This document shows, in pieces, positions 17,390 to 25,554 of a stretch of 64,000 nucleotides of DNA. The position numbers and the translations under genes were made by a program. The notes under the pieces are model-generated. The model made no database searches and was not told the DNA's origin. It worked only from the letters and a program-made list of their open reading frames with translations. Each line of letters begins with the position of its first letter. Position 1 is the first letter of the stretch. This DNA comes from a virus: the IMG/VR virus record IMGVR_UViG_3300009184_000029, positions 62,001 through 126,000 of that record; one strand, given 5' to 3'.

Positions 17390-17772
17390 AAGTATCTGTA
17401 GTTTTTAAGAAAAAAGTAAATGAAAAAAAACAAAAAATAACAAATGACTTTATTAAGTTGTTACAAGAAATTATGCCATTAAAAAATGACATAACAATTC
17501 ATTTTTTGGATAAGAGAAAAGGAAACATGACAACAGGGTTAGAAGTTAACCGAGAAATATATACATTATATGGAAATCGTGTTTTAGTTGACGTATTAAG
17601 AACTTTGTGTCATGAGTGGACACATTGTTACCAAGAAGAGAATATAGATGAAAAAAAGGACGTTAACATCCCTGGTAAACCTCTTGAGAATATGTCAAAT
17701 GTAATTGCCGGAGCTATCATTAGATACTTTACAAAAAGTAACCCCGAAATCGGGGATTACTTATTCGAATGA
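17386..17772 (+). CDS. Zinc-metallopeptidase-like protein (HEWTH)
   Basis: The 128-residue protein contains LCHEWTHCYQ, with the HExxH zinc and catalytic residues at His76, Glu77 and His80. A downstream Glu in PLENMSNVIAGA (about residue 101) could be the third ligand, as in gluzincin-type enzymes. It is much shorter than most secreted metallopeptidases and has no signal peptide, so it would act in the cytoplasm or in the virion. It is coupled (ATGA) to the upstream Cys-motif protein, which might be a partner or substrate. The 3' end overlaps the convergent gene by 12 nt. Confidence 0.75.
   Translation: MKVSVVFKKKVNEKKQKITNDFIKLLQEIMPLKNDITIHFLDKRKGNMTTGLEVNREIYTLYGNRVLVDVLRTLCHEWTHCYQEENIDEKKDVNIPGKPLENMSNVIAGAIIRYFTKSNPEIGDYLFE
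17742..17755. terminator. Possible terminator hairpin inside the end of the metallopeptidase gene
   Basis: CCCCGAAATCGGGG forms a GC-rich hairpin in otherwise AT-rich DNA. On the - strand it is followed by TTACTTTTTG. It lies where the two convergent genes end. Confidence 0.45.
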
Positions 17773-18177
17773 TTTAGTCTGAACAATATTATTATATATT
17801 GTTGATAAAGAATCTTTAATTTGAATATCCAAGTCTTTTTCCATTTTTAAAGCCCTTTCTTCCATTTCTTTCTTAAAGAAATCTTTTAATTTTACCCAAT
17901 CAATATCTGGAAGTTTAATAAAATAACTGTAAGTATGATTTGTTATAGTTACCTCACCCTCTTCCATTGTTATGAAAATTCCACAATTTTCATTTTTAAT
18001 ATATTTTTTACGAGAAATTGGAGCAATTAACAATTCCGAATTTGGGTCGTGAATTAATTGTCTACAAATAGCACTACATTGGTTAAATCGAGTTCTTTGG
18101 ATTTTTCTCAATTCATTGTTGTGTAGATTTCTAAGAAATATTTTGTATTTCGCAATTAGTTTTTTGAATGGTGACAT
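17761..18177 (-). CDS. Hypothetical protein, about 138 aa
   Basis: I chose the ATG at 18177 (MSPFKKLIAKYK) over a GTG at 18204. The GTG lies inside the upstream gene's stop region, while a box-like TATTTGTA (18190-18197) sits 12 nt before the ATG. The product is basic at the N-terminus (ELRKIQRTRFNQCSAICRQL), with beta strands in the middle (GIFITMEEGEVTITNHTY) and an acidic helix at the C-terminus. It has three cysteines and no recognised motif. The 3' end overlaps the convergent metallopeptidase gene. Function is unknown. Confidence 0.65.
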   Translation of the reverse strand: MSPFKKLIAKYKIFLRNLHNNELRKIQRTRFNQCSAICRQLIHDPNSELLIAPISRKKYIKNENCGIFITMEEGEVTITNHTYSYFIKLPDIDWVKLKDFFKKEMEERALKMEKDLDIQIKDSLSTIYNNIVQTKSFE

Positions 18178-18203
18178 ATTTGTTTTTTTTACAAATATAT
18201 ACA

Positions 18204-18671
18204 CTATTTCTTAGAACCACAATAGGGAGGGGAACATTTTTTATTTCCATCTAAACCTTTTATTTTCCCTTTACAAACTTGGACTGCGTATCCATTAGCA
18301 TATGCACTTGGGTAGACTTTAAATTTTGATTTTGCCGCTGATTTACCACGAGAACATAGTTTAGTACCAGTTTTTTTACCTTCCATCATCATATCTTTAT
18401 CATCAATATTCATAGATAATTCCATACCATCTTTTTTAGTTTCATTCATTAGAAAATCAAACACTTGGTCTAAATTATTTTTAGATTCTGCGATATGGTC
18501 CTGAGCCCAATCATGACCGTTAGATAGAATATTTTCAATCATATCTCTGTCCATATCTAATAGAATATCACATTGCCTCCTCATTTGTTCTAAATTACTA
18601 AAAAACATATATCTTTCTTCTGTTTCTTTTAGAACCTTTTTTAATAAAAATTTTAAATTATTTGTATCCAT
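18204..18671 (-). CDS. Small protein with a LCSRGKSAAKSKFKVYPSAY-type C-terminal motif
   Basis: The 155-residue protein has a helical N-terminal half with a possible prohead protease site (VLKE followed by T, residues 13-17). The C-terminal half reads KLCSRGKSAAKSKF, VYPSAYANGYAVQVCKGK and then two more cysteines (CSPPYC). That RGKxAAKxKFxVYPSAYAN pattern is widespread in uncharacterised phage proteins, often near head genes. Four cysteines could bind a metal. It belongs to a - strand run with the genes at 18676 and 19182. The stop is TAG. Function is unknown; packaging inside the head is inference. Confidence 0.72.
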   Translation of the reverse strand: MDTNNLKFLLKKVLKETEERYMFFSNLEQMRRQCDILLDMDRDMIENILSNGHDWAQDHIAESKNNLDQVFDFLMNETKKDGMELSMNIDDKDMMMEGKKTGTKLCSRGKSAAKSKFKVYPSAYANGYAVQVCKGKIKGLDGNKKCSPPYCGSKK

Positions 18672-18675
18672 ATTA

Positions 18676-19185
18676 TTAATTTTTTAAATCACCTTTTAAG
18701 TCATCACAAACTATTGATAAAAACGTTTCTATTTCTCTTTCAAGACCTTCAAAATCTTCAAATAGATTTACTCCGTCTTGAGATTCAAAATTACATAAAG
18801 AGTAATTACCGTCATTATCACAGTAAATTTCTCCATAATATAATTTGTCATTAACATTTAAATATCCTGTGTGTATTATTTCATCGATAGTTTCTTCAGT
18901 TGTTTCGTATTTAAATCTCATATCCGGAATTCCATGAGTTGAGTCAAATTTCCAAATTTCACCTGAAGGAACTTTATCTGACATCTTAATTACATCATCT
19001 TCATCATCTAAAAATTTATCAGTTTTAGAATAATGGTCAAGATATCGTCTTTCTTTATCTGATAATGAATCTAAACCTGATGAAGATATCTTTTCTAAAA
19101 TCTTATTAAGTTTGTCCCAGTCTTCATTAATTATATTTTTAATTAATTTAACTAATTGATTTTCTGTAAGTCTTATTTTTTTCAT
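18676..19185 (-). CDS. Hypothetical acidic protein with capsid-targeting-like N-terminus
   Basis: The 169-residue protein opens with a basic amphipathic helix (KKIRLTENQLVKLIKNIINE) and then Asp-Trp. Ile-Asn-Glu21 fits the (I/L)xE cleavage rule of the prohead protease. A short cleavable leader of this type is how T4 internal proteins are taken into the prohead. The rest is acidic alpha/beta (YGEIYCDNDGNYSLCNFES) without a catalytic motif. It overlaps the upstream gene by 4 nt. A role as internal head protein is inference. Confidence 0.68.
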   Translation of the reverse strand: MKKIRLTENQLVKLIKNIINEDWDKLNKILEKISSSGLDSLSDKERRYLDHYSKTDKFLDDEDDVIKMSDKVPSGEIWKFDSTHGIPDMRFKYETTEETIDEIIHTGYLNVNDKLYYGEIYCDNDGNYSLCNFESQDGVNLFEDFEGLEREIETFLSIVCDDLKGDLKN

Positions 19186-20678
19186 TTTTTATTAACTATT
19201 TGAAATGTTAGAGTTCTTTTATAAGTATTAATTTCACCAGAAGTTAATACCTTCATATCAACGTAGTATTCATTTGGTATTTTGTCTCTAGTGTCGAATA
19301 CAAAATAATATTGGTTTGAACTCCTGTTTACTTCAGTCCAATCTTGTACTTGAACCTCTGTTTGACCTTCTCTAACATATATTCTGTAATATGCTTTAAT
19401 GTTGTTTAATAACTCAGATGTAGAATATGCTTTTTTAATTATCACTCCAACCCTTCTAACATCCGTGTTTAATACTTTCTCATCTTGTTTAATACCATAA
19501 AAATCAAATCCGTATAAATCAGGGTCTTTACTTTCAGGTGAAATATTAAAACCATATTTAAATGGTAAAATAGTAAACATGTTTTCTATGTTAGGTAATG
19601 AATTACCATTGTAAGTTAACCCTACCCATACGTCAGAATATGTACAAGGTATTGTAGATGTAATTCCTGTAATTGTTACTTCATATACTCCTGTACTTAT
19701 TCTACAAGTTTGTAAATTACTTTTAATTAAACTATTGGAATTATTATATATGTTCACTAAAGGATTTGAATCTAAATTAGTTAAAGTACCGTCAATATAT
19801 GAATATAAATATAATTTATTAGTCGCATTGGAATAGAATGAATTTCTATTATCTTGTACTAAATCATCAAAAGATGTTTCTAAAAATGGTTGATAAAAAG
19901 TTTGAGTATACTTTGTAAAAAATCCAACGGAATACGTCTCAGTTAAACCTGTTAAATTTTCTATTTCAGGAACATACGCAACTCCCCATCCTGTGACACC
20001 TGTAGTACCTCCGGTCAATATTGAATTAATTTCATTTGTCATGTTAAATTCAATATCTTCATTACCTAATTCAAAATGTTGAGTATCAACTATAGTTAAT
20101 GCTGAATATTTAATTGATGTACTTGGACCACTATTTGTATTTAAATAAATTCCATTTGTACTCCACCCTGATACCGTAGTTTTTTGAAACCAATTTGATG
20201 GTCTACTTGAAAACGACTTATCCAATGGTGAAAATAGTGAAGTTAAACTTCCCTGAGAACTGTTCTGAGTACTTTGAAAATCAAAATAATCGTACCCTAC
20301 TCCTTCATCCCATGATTGAGGATTACCGGTTGAACCTGATGTTTTTGGTATTCTAAATAAAATTAAATCAAAAGAAGTTGCTCTTCTTCTACCTTCAGAA
20401 GTTGTTGAGTTAATTAATTCAGTATCAAATGAAGATGTGTTAGTCATCCTCAATGAGTGAGACATTGATGTACATGCGGTTGATATTATACCTGAAGATA
20501 TTTTTGTTTGTAAATCAGTTAAGTCCAAATCAAAAATAAATCTTGTGAATCCTTGTTGTGATATTTGATTTTCGGTTGCCCCAAAATTTAACTGCATTAC
20601 AGGATTTCTCGCAGTATTAACATATGATGAATATATTAAAGTATTGTTTTTGGAAAAATATGACCTGTGAATTGACAT
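19182..20678 (-). CDS. Probable tail or baseplate structural protein, 498 aa
   Basis: The protein is rich in Ser, Thr, Asn and Tyr and almost wholly beta-strand in pattern. The N-terminus reads SIHRSYFSKNNTLIYSSYVN and NPVMQLNFG. Later parts look like two immunoglobulin-like strands (TCRISTGVYEVTITGITS, and a C-terminal block with YYVDMKVLTSGEINTYKRTL). There are no transmembrane helices and no enzymatic motif. It is directly next to the baseplate spike gene and read in the same direction, so it is probably a baseplate, spike-associated or fibre-attachment protein. The family is not recognised. A late box precedes it. Confidence 0.72.
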   Translation of the reverse strand: MSIHRSYFSKNNTLIYSSYVNTARNPVMQLNFGATENQISQQGFTRFIFDLDLTDLQTKISSGIISTACTSMSHSLRMTNTSSFDTELINSTTSEGRRRATSFDLILFRIPKTSGSTGNPQSWDEGVGYDYFDFQSTQNSSQGSLTSLFSPLDKSFSSRPSNWFQKTTVSGWSTNGIYLNTNSGPSTSIKYSALTIVDTQHFELGNEDIEFNMTNEINSILTGGTTGVTGWGVAYVPEIENLTGLTETYSVGFFTKYTQTFYQPFLETSFDDLVQDNRNSFYSNATNKLYLYSYIDGTLTNLDSNPLVNIYNNSNSLIKSNLQTCRISTGVYEVTITGITSTIPCTYSDVWVGLTYNGNSLPNIENMFTILPFKYGFNISPESKDPDLYGFDFYGIKQDEKVLNTDVRRVGVIIKKAYSTSELLNNIKAYYRIYVREGQTEVQVQDWTEVNRSSNQYYFVFDTRDKIPNEYYVDMKVLTSGEINTYKRTLTFQIVNKK

Positions 20679-20695
20679 TTATAAAGTTGTTTCTT

Positions 20696-20703
20696 TATAA
20701 ATA
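20696..20703 (-). promoter_or_regulatory. Candidate late promoter box TATTTATA
   Basis: The box lies 17 nt before the ATG at 20678, within GATATTTATAAAG on the - strand. Confidence 0.5.
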
Positions 20704-22284
20704 TCAATTTATTCGAATATTCTTATTCAAAATAGTTTGATTCGCCTGAGCAAGTTGTTGAGTGATGTCAGTAATTGATGTACCATCTAAAGATGTCGGT
20801 GTAGGAGGAGCTGGAACAACACAAGGATGTACGTGAGTCGCCATGAATCCAATTATTTTACTGAGTAACGCAATTAATTTTTCACCTCTAACCATTGAAT
20901 TTGTTTTATTTTCTAACGGAATACCATCATTTGATAAAAAGAATTTTGATTCTAATCCGTAAGATGTGTCAGAATATGAAATTTCACCTAAAGTATTTTC
21001 ATTATAAGATAGGAAATAAATCTTATCTGAACCCATAGATATATTTGTGTTATTTACAGGTAAATGTTTGTAGTCGTTAGATTTTATAATATTTGTTTTA
21101 AAACTATTTGGATTTCCGTTAGTCTTTACAACTCCATATCCCACTTGATTTGTAATATTATCATAGTTAGATATTGCCATTATTAAATTTATATTGTTAA
21201 CCTTAATAGCGTCATTAATGTCTCCAGTGTAATTTTTAATTATTTTATATAAATCAGGAGTAGGTCTATAATAGAATGGTAAAATATTTAAGTTACCATC
21301 ACCACTTTTTAAAGATAATGTACTATCGTCATTTATTTTAACAACACCATCATATACTTGTTTAATAAAATCACTAATAATTTTTCCTGTTTCATCTAAA
21401 GTTTTACCTTGGAAGTTTAGATTTGCCATGAAAATTTTATCAGTTTCGTCAATAACACTATCAACAACTAAAGTATCAGAATCATATTTTAATGTTTCAG
21501 ACGGTAATCTGTATAAAAATACTTGGCCTGTAAAAATTTTTGCAGGATTTTCTGGGTTCTGAATATTATACTCGACCAAATACTTTGTTGCTTGTGGAGT
21601 GTAAGAAACCTCAACTATTGGTTCTGCGGGTAAAGTAACAATTGTTGTGTCAAATTCTGTAATTTGTATAAATGATTTTTTATCATTTGCCGGGGTTTCA
21701 TTGTATTGGTTTAAATTATTTTTATCACATTTACCAACCCTTAATAAGATTTCACTTTCTTTTACTATAATATCTGAAGTACCTCTACCCTGAATTGCAA
21801 TATCATTATAATTTGGGAATAGACCTTTTTCTGATGGTTTTTGATAATCATTAGTATTTGGTACCAATATAAACTCATTTGCCCCTAATAATCTATCTCC
21901 TTCACCACTACTTAATTTTGATGAACGGTGGTCATCTTTATATATATTCTTAGCATTACTTAATGGATGTATAAAATAAAATTGGTTATTATAACCATCT
22001 CCATCTTCAGGTGCCGCATATATTAAACATACTCTTTCACCTGTTTTAGGTATAATGTTTAAAAAATTACCAAATAAAGGAGTGAACATTAAAGGGTCTT
22101 CATCCAACCATTTAAATTCAGGATATAAATCTTTAGTATTTGGGTCATAAGCGTCTTTATTACGTATTTTTATACTTTCAAGTTGCTCCTCAATTGCGTC
22201 CATTTCGGCAAAAACACGGATTCTACCTAATTTAGCCGGGTCATTATCACCTTTTACAATTCCGTAATAAATTACTCTTTTCAT
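20704..22284 (-). CDS. Baseplate central spike protein with OB domain (gp5/VgrG-like)
   Basis: The N-terminus reads VIYYGIVKGDNDPAKLGRIR, the signature of the OB domain in gp5 and VgrG spike proteins. The sequence continues with a loop of acidic residues and FLNIIPKTGERVCLIYAAPE, the next strands of that barrel. The 526 residues include a long beta-rich middle and near the end GFMATHVHPCVVPAPP, a His/Pro motif common after spike domains. No lysozyme domain is visible, so this is not a direct copy of T4 gp5. The spike forms the tip that pierces the host envelope. It overlaps the next upstream gene by 4 nt. Confidence 0.82.
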   Translation of the reverse strand: MKRVIYYGIVKGDNDPAKLGRIRVFAEMDAIEEQLESIKIRNKDAYDPNTKDLYPEFKWLDEDPLMFTPLFGNFLNIIPKTGERVCLIYAAPEDGDGYNNQFYFIHPLSNAKNIYKDDHRSSKLSSGEGDRLLGANEFILVPNTNDYQKPSEKGLFPNYNDIAIQGRGTSDIIVKESEILLRVGKCDKNNLNQYNETPANDKKSFIQITEFDTTIVTLPAEPIVEVSYTPQATKYLVEYNIQNPENPAKIFTGQVFLYRLPSETLKYDSDTLVVDSVIDETDKIFMANLNFQGKTLDETGKIISDFIKQVYDGVVKINDDSTLSLKSGDGNLNILPFYYRPTPDLYKIIKNYTGDINDAIKVNNINLIMAISNYDNITNQVGYGVVKTNGNPNSFKTNIIKSNDYKHLPVNNTNISMGSDKIYFLSYNENTLGEISYSDTSYGLESKFFLSNDGIPLENKTNSMVRGEKLIALLSKIIGFMATHVHPCVVPAPPTPTSLDGTSITDITQQLAQANQTILNKNIRIN

Positions 22285-22475
22285 TTTCTTTCGTTATATT
22301 CTTTAAGTAATAAATTATAGGTATTTTCCAATTTATCTAAATGCTCACTGAATTTTAAAATTGAATTTTTAGTAAATTCAAAGTCTTTAGAGATATGTTC
22401 CATCGCGATAACTAAATCCTTGTTACTTTTATTTTTATAATTTTTTATTATTTCTAAAATTTTATCAGATTCCAT
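22281..22475 (-). CDS. Small coiled-coil protein, 64 aa
   Basis: The protein is entirely helical, with heptad-like hydrophobic spacing (NSILKFSEHLDKLENTYNLL). It overlaps the spike gene by 4 nt and abuts the 652-residue gene upstream. That tight coupling suggests a baseplate subunit or a chaperone for one. There is no cysteine and no recognised family. Confidence 0.65.
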   Translation of the reverse strand: MESDKILEIIKNYKNKSNKDLVIAMEHISKDFEFTKNSILKFSEHLDKLENTYNLLLKEYNERK

Positions 22476-24433
22476 TACATTGATTTTCCAAATAATTTTA
22501 TCGATGGTGTAATACCTGGTATTTCAGGAAGTGCAATTTGAGCTTTTGAATTTTCAGCAGATTCTTTTTGTTGAGCGTTTAGCACTCCTTGTAAAGCTTG
22601 TAATCCCATATTAGGTGACCCATCAGGCATAGGACCTGTAGGAATACCTATTGCTTGCATCTCCTCAATTGTATTAGAAAACGCTCTTGTTGAATTGTAT
22701 CCCTCTAATAACGCACATGCGTTTAATAAAGGTAAAGGTATGTTTAATGGAACCCCAAATATACTTAAAAATTTAAGAATTTCATCAATAACACTTTTAC
22801 ATTGCCTATAATCTTGAACAAAAGTAACCCCAACAATTAGTACTTGTATAAGTTTTAAAATCATTATAGTTTGAATATCCTGTGATTTACTTTGAACATC
22901 TTTTGTAATTCTTTGTACTAAGAAAAATATATTTTTTTTAAGTTCCTCAACTAATTGTTTTACAAAATATGCAGCGATTCTACTAATAACATTGTAGATA
23001 AATTTTGACAATTTTTTAAAGAATTCTTGTACATCAGATATTGTATTTGTAATAGATTGACCAACTAATTGTAATGAAATTAAAACTCCTAAGATTACTT
23101 TAGGTGATAGAATTGCTCCCGCAATTGCGATTGGTATTTTTTTAAAAATATCATCATCAAACGATACTTTTATTTGTGGATATGGAAACAACAAACTCCA
23201 TTTTTTATTTTTAACAATATCGTCTAATGCCGAAATCAATGCATTTTCATTTTCTAAATCGACTTCAGTGATTCTAACTAATTCATTAATAATTGAATTT
23301 GAATCAACAGGTAACTCTACGTTATCACAATCTTTAAAAGTAATTACCTTATTAAAAATATTTTGTGACCTTTCTTGTAAAGCCCTTAAATCTAAATCAT
23401 CAATCTCAAAAAAGTCACTATTTATTTCACCTAATTCAGATACTTTGGCAGTACCCTGTACGTCAATTTCAGAAGGAGCTTGACAAAAACCAAGTATTCT
23501 TTGTATAAATCTACCAAATTTAGTTGTATCATCAATTTGGGCAGTACCTGAATTTATTTCCATTGAAACCGCTCCCGTTAAAGCGTCAATAAGTCTACCA
23601 ATCATGTTATTAGTGTCGATTGGGGACATTGAACCGTAATAATCAAATAAAAAATCTTGAATACCATTATTAATAATTGTAGGTGTTATACCCCCAACCC
23701 TTGCTTTCATGGTAATTTTTAAAAAATCACCTGCGACATTATTATTTGTTGTTATAGTTCCATCAGGCCCAATTGTTGTTACAGTACCAACCGCACTGTA
23801 TTGTATATCAAATAAATTTTGACCTGATTTACCCACAAGTAAAGTAGATGTTGAGTTATCTATTTTATCTTTAATTAAACGATTTATACTTGACGGAAAA
23901 ACTGAAGGTTGAAATGTATTTATTTCATAAAAAAGTTTTCCGGCGTTTTCAGTTGGTTTTAATTTTAAAGATTTAAATAAATCTATATCAGGTATTGAAA
24001 CATAAATTACTTGTCCGTCAGTATACTGTTGTTGTTGATTACACCCAACCAAATTTACAATTTCCTCAACTAATATTTCTTTAAATATTGGTTTTGCTTT
24101 ATATGCAATTTTAATAAATTTGTCTTTTAATAAAGTTACAGTTTCAGTTGGAACATTACTTTTATCTAAAGCCGAACTTTTGGCCTTTAATATTAGTTGT
24201 TTTATAAGTTCCATTTGATTATCAACCTCACTTTGAACTTTCTTTTTAAAATTCTCAGCCTTTTGCTTTGCAGCTATTATTTGGTCAACTATCTTTTCTT
24301 TTGAATTTTCAGCTTTATTACCTAAAGTTTTAAGTAAATTATCTTTATCAGACGCGACTTGATTATAGGTTGATACAGCATCAATTTTAGACGATGCCTG
24401 ATTGTAACTATCTTTTAAATCTGGAGATGCCAT
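22475..24433 (-). CDS. Large baseplate-region protein with hydrophobic helices
   Basis: The 652-residue protein starts with about 110 residues of charged coiled coil. A mixed alpha/beta middle follows, with a cysteine and a Gln run (GCNQQQQYTDG). Two hydrophobic stretches lie near residues 430-460 (PIAIAGAILSPKVILGVLIS) and 520-545 (IMILKLIQVLIVGVTFVQ). They are long enough to cross a membrane, which is unusual for a virion protein. They could be released for envelope insertion during infection, like tape-measure proteins, or be buried helices. The gene lies next to the spike gene and the two may be co-assembled. The family is not recognised; a baseplate or tape role is inference. Confidence 0.7.
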   Translation of the reverse strand: MASPDLKDSYNQASSKIDAVSTYNQVASDKDNLLKTLGNKAENSKEKIVDQIIAAKQKAENFKKKVQSEVDNQMELIKQLILKAKSSALDKSNVPTETVTLLKDKFIKIAYKAKPIFKEILVEEIVNLVGCNQQQQYTDGQVIYVSIPDIDLFKSLKLKPTENAGKLFYEINTFQPSVFPSSINRLIKDKIDNSTSTLLVGKSGQNLFDIQYSAVGTVTTIGPDGTITTNNNVAGDFLKITMKARVGGITPTIINNGIQDFLFDYYGSMSPIDTNNMIGRLIDALTGAVSMEINSGTAQIDDTTKFGRFIQRILGFCQAPSEIDVQGTAKVSELGEINSDFFEIDDLDLRALQERSQNIFNKVITFKDCDNVELPVDSNSIINELVRITEVDLENENALISALDDIVKNKKWSLLFPYPQIKVSFDDDIFKKIPIAIAGAILSPKVILGVLISLQLVGQSITNTISDVQEFFKKLSKFIYNVISRIAAYFVKQLVEELKKNIFFLVQRITKDVQSKSQDIQTIMILKLIQVLIVGVTFVQDYRQCKSVIDEILKFLSIFGVPLNIPLPLLNACALLEGYNSTRAFSNTIEEMQAIGIPTGPMPDGSPNMGLQALQGVLNAQQKESAENSKAQIALPEIPGITPSIKLFGKSM

Positions 24434-24795
24434 TAAATCTCAAACCTTTTTTCTTCGTTATTTATGTCTTTCTCAATTAAACTTTGAAGAACATTCTCAT
24501 CCATTGAAGTTATGTCAAAATCATCTTCTTTTGAATTTTGTTTTTCCCAAATTGAAGACTGTAATTTAGATAACTGTAATTTTTTTTCAACACAATCATT
24601 TATTATTTTTTGTTGTTTTTCAATTACAGGACCTATAAGAGTCATGTCCTCAGGTTCTTTCATCATTGCAACCATCTTATTTTGAATTCTTATAGCAGTT
24701 GACCTTTGTTCAACCAGTTCATTATAGATTTCTTGCATCAATGTGATTATAGAATCTTTAGTAAAATTAATTTCTTTTTTCTTTGGTTTACTCAT
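24433..24795 (-). CDS. Small helical protein downstream of the late sigma gene
   Basis: The 120-residue protein is helical and charged (KDSIITLMQEIYNELVEQRS, then KQQKIINDCVEKKLQLSK), with an acidic C-terminus. It has its own late box 4 nt before the ATG and lies 27 nt after the sigma-like gene, with its end sharing a base with the large baseplate-region gene. It could be a baseplate assembly factor. A small co-activator partner of the sigma factor is a weaker option, by position and size only. Confidence 0.65.
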   Translation of the reverse strand: MSKPKKKEINFTKDSIITLMQEIYNELVEQRSTAIRIQNKMVAMMKEPEDMTLIGPVIEKQQKIINDCVEKKLQLSKLQSSIWEKQNSKEDDFDITSMDENVLQSLIEKDINNEEKRFEI

Positions 24796-24799
24796 ATTC

Positions 24800-24807
24800 T
24801 ATAAATA
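24800..24807 (-). promoter_or_regulatory. Candidate late promoter box TATTTATA
   Basis: The box, within TCTATTTATAGAAT on the - strand, ends 4 nt before the ATG at 24795. Confidence 0.5.
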
Positions 24808-24822
24808 GAAAATATTAGATTT

Positions 24823-25554
24823 TTATTCATCAACTACATTTGACAAACCAATATATAATTTTTTATATTTTTTAATTGATTGTCTAATTTCCTTAGTTGA
24901 AAGGTTAGTCATTTCCCTCAGAGATAAAAGAATAAGATTTTTATTAAACTTATTGTTTGATGACGATAAAAATATTGATTCATAATTTGAAAATATTTCA
25001 TGTAATGCCAATCCTAGTTTATATTCATTATCTGAAAGAGACGGTTCATCTAACACTATTCTAATCTCAACAATTAAATCATTTATTACTGATTTTTCAC
25101 CCCCTTCTTCAAATTGCATGTCGTATGACATTTTTGGATTGTTTTCCAAGTCTGAAGAAATATCTTCGTATGAAATTTTTCTGTTTGTTTCTTTTTGGTC
25201 TTTTAGTATTTGACCCATTAAATAATTTTTACAAATTGTCCCAAAATAGGAATAAGCCTTTTTTTCTTTTGACGGACTAAACTTGTCAATTTTTGTCATT
25301 AAAAAGGAATGGGTATCGGTATGTAAATCCAAAAAGTCCATGTCTTTTCTGTACAATTTATATCTCCTTATGATAGATGAAATCATCTTGTCTAAAGGAC
25401 TTCTGAGAAATTGATTGTATATTTTATTTTTCTCATTGAAAGTATCAGCGGTGAGAAACATCCTCACCGCTAACTCTTCTCGTTCCGCAAAATAATTTTC
25501 ATTCTTTTTTGGACGTTTTGTATCATCGAGAACAATTATTGTATCCCCAGTCAT
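24823..25554 (-). CDS. gp55: Late-transcription sigma factor (gp55-like)
   Basis: The 243-residue protein contains a sigma-70 region-2-like core. It has MISSIIRRYKLYRKDMDFLD followed by a segment with DKFSPSKEKKAYSYFGTI and CKNYLMGQ, which matches the promoter-melting helices of gp55-type factors. The C-terminal part is helical and basic and ends with REMTNLSTKEIRQSIKKYKK, which looks like a helix-turn-helix. T4 gp55 is shorter (185). The factor redirects host RNA polymerase to late promoters. The repeated TATTTATA boxes of this window are the obvious candidate targets. It overlaps the first glycosyltransferase gene by one base. Confidence 0.85.
   Translation of the reverse strand: MTGDTIIVLDDTKRPKKNENYFAEREELAVRMFLTADTFNEKNKIYNQFLRSPLDKMISSIIRRYKLYRKDMDFLDLHTDTHSFLMTKIDKFSPSKEKKAYSYFGTICKNYLMGQILKDQKETNRKISYEDISSDLENNPKMSYDMQFEEGGEKSVINDLIVEIRIVLDEPSLSDNEYKLGLALHEIFSNYESIFLSSSNNKFNKNLILLSLREMTNLSTKEIRQSIKKYKKLYIGLSNVVDE

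Noticed and set aside
18178-18204. GTG start at 18204 for the gene ending at 17761
   Set aside because: It lies inside the stop region of the upstream gene, while the ATG at 18177 has a box-like TATTTGTA in front of it.
22475-24433. Holin or membrane transporter for the 652-residue protein
   Set aside because: The two hydrophobic stretches are flanked by long soluble regions and the gene is coupled to the spike region, so a baseplate role fits better.
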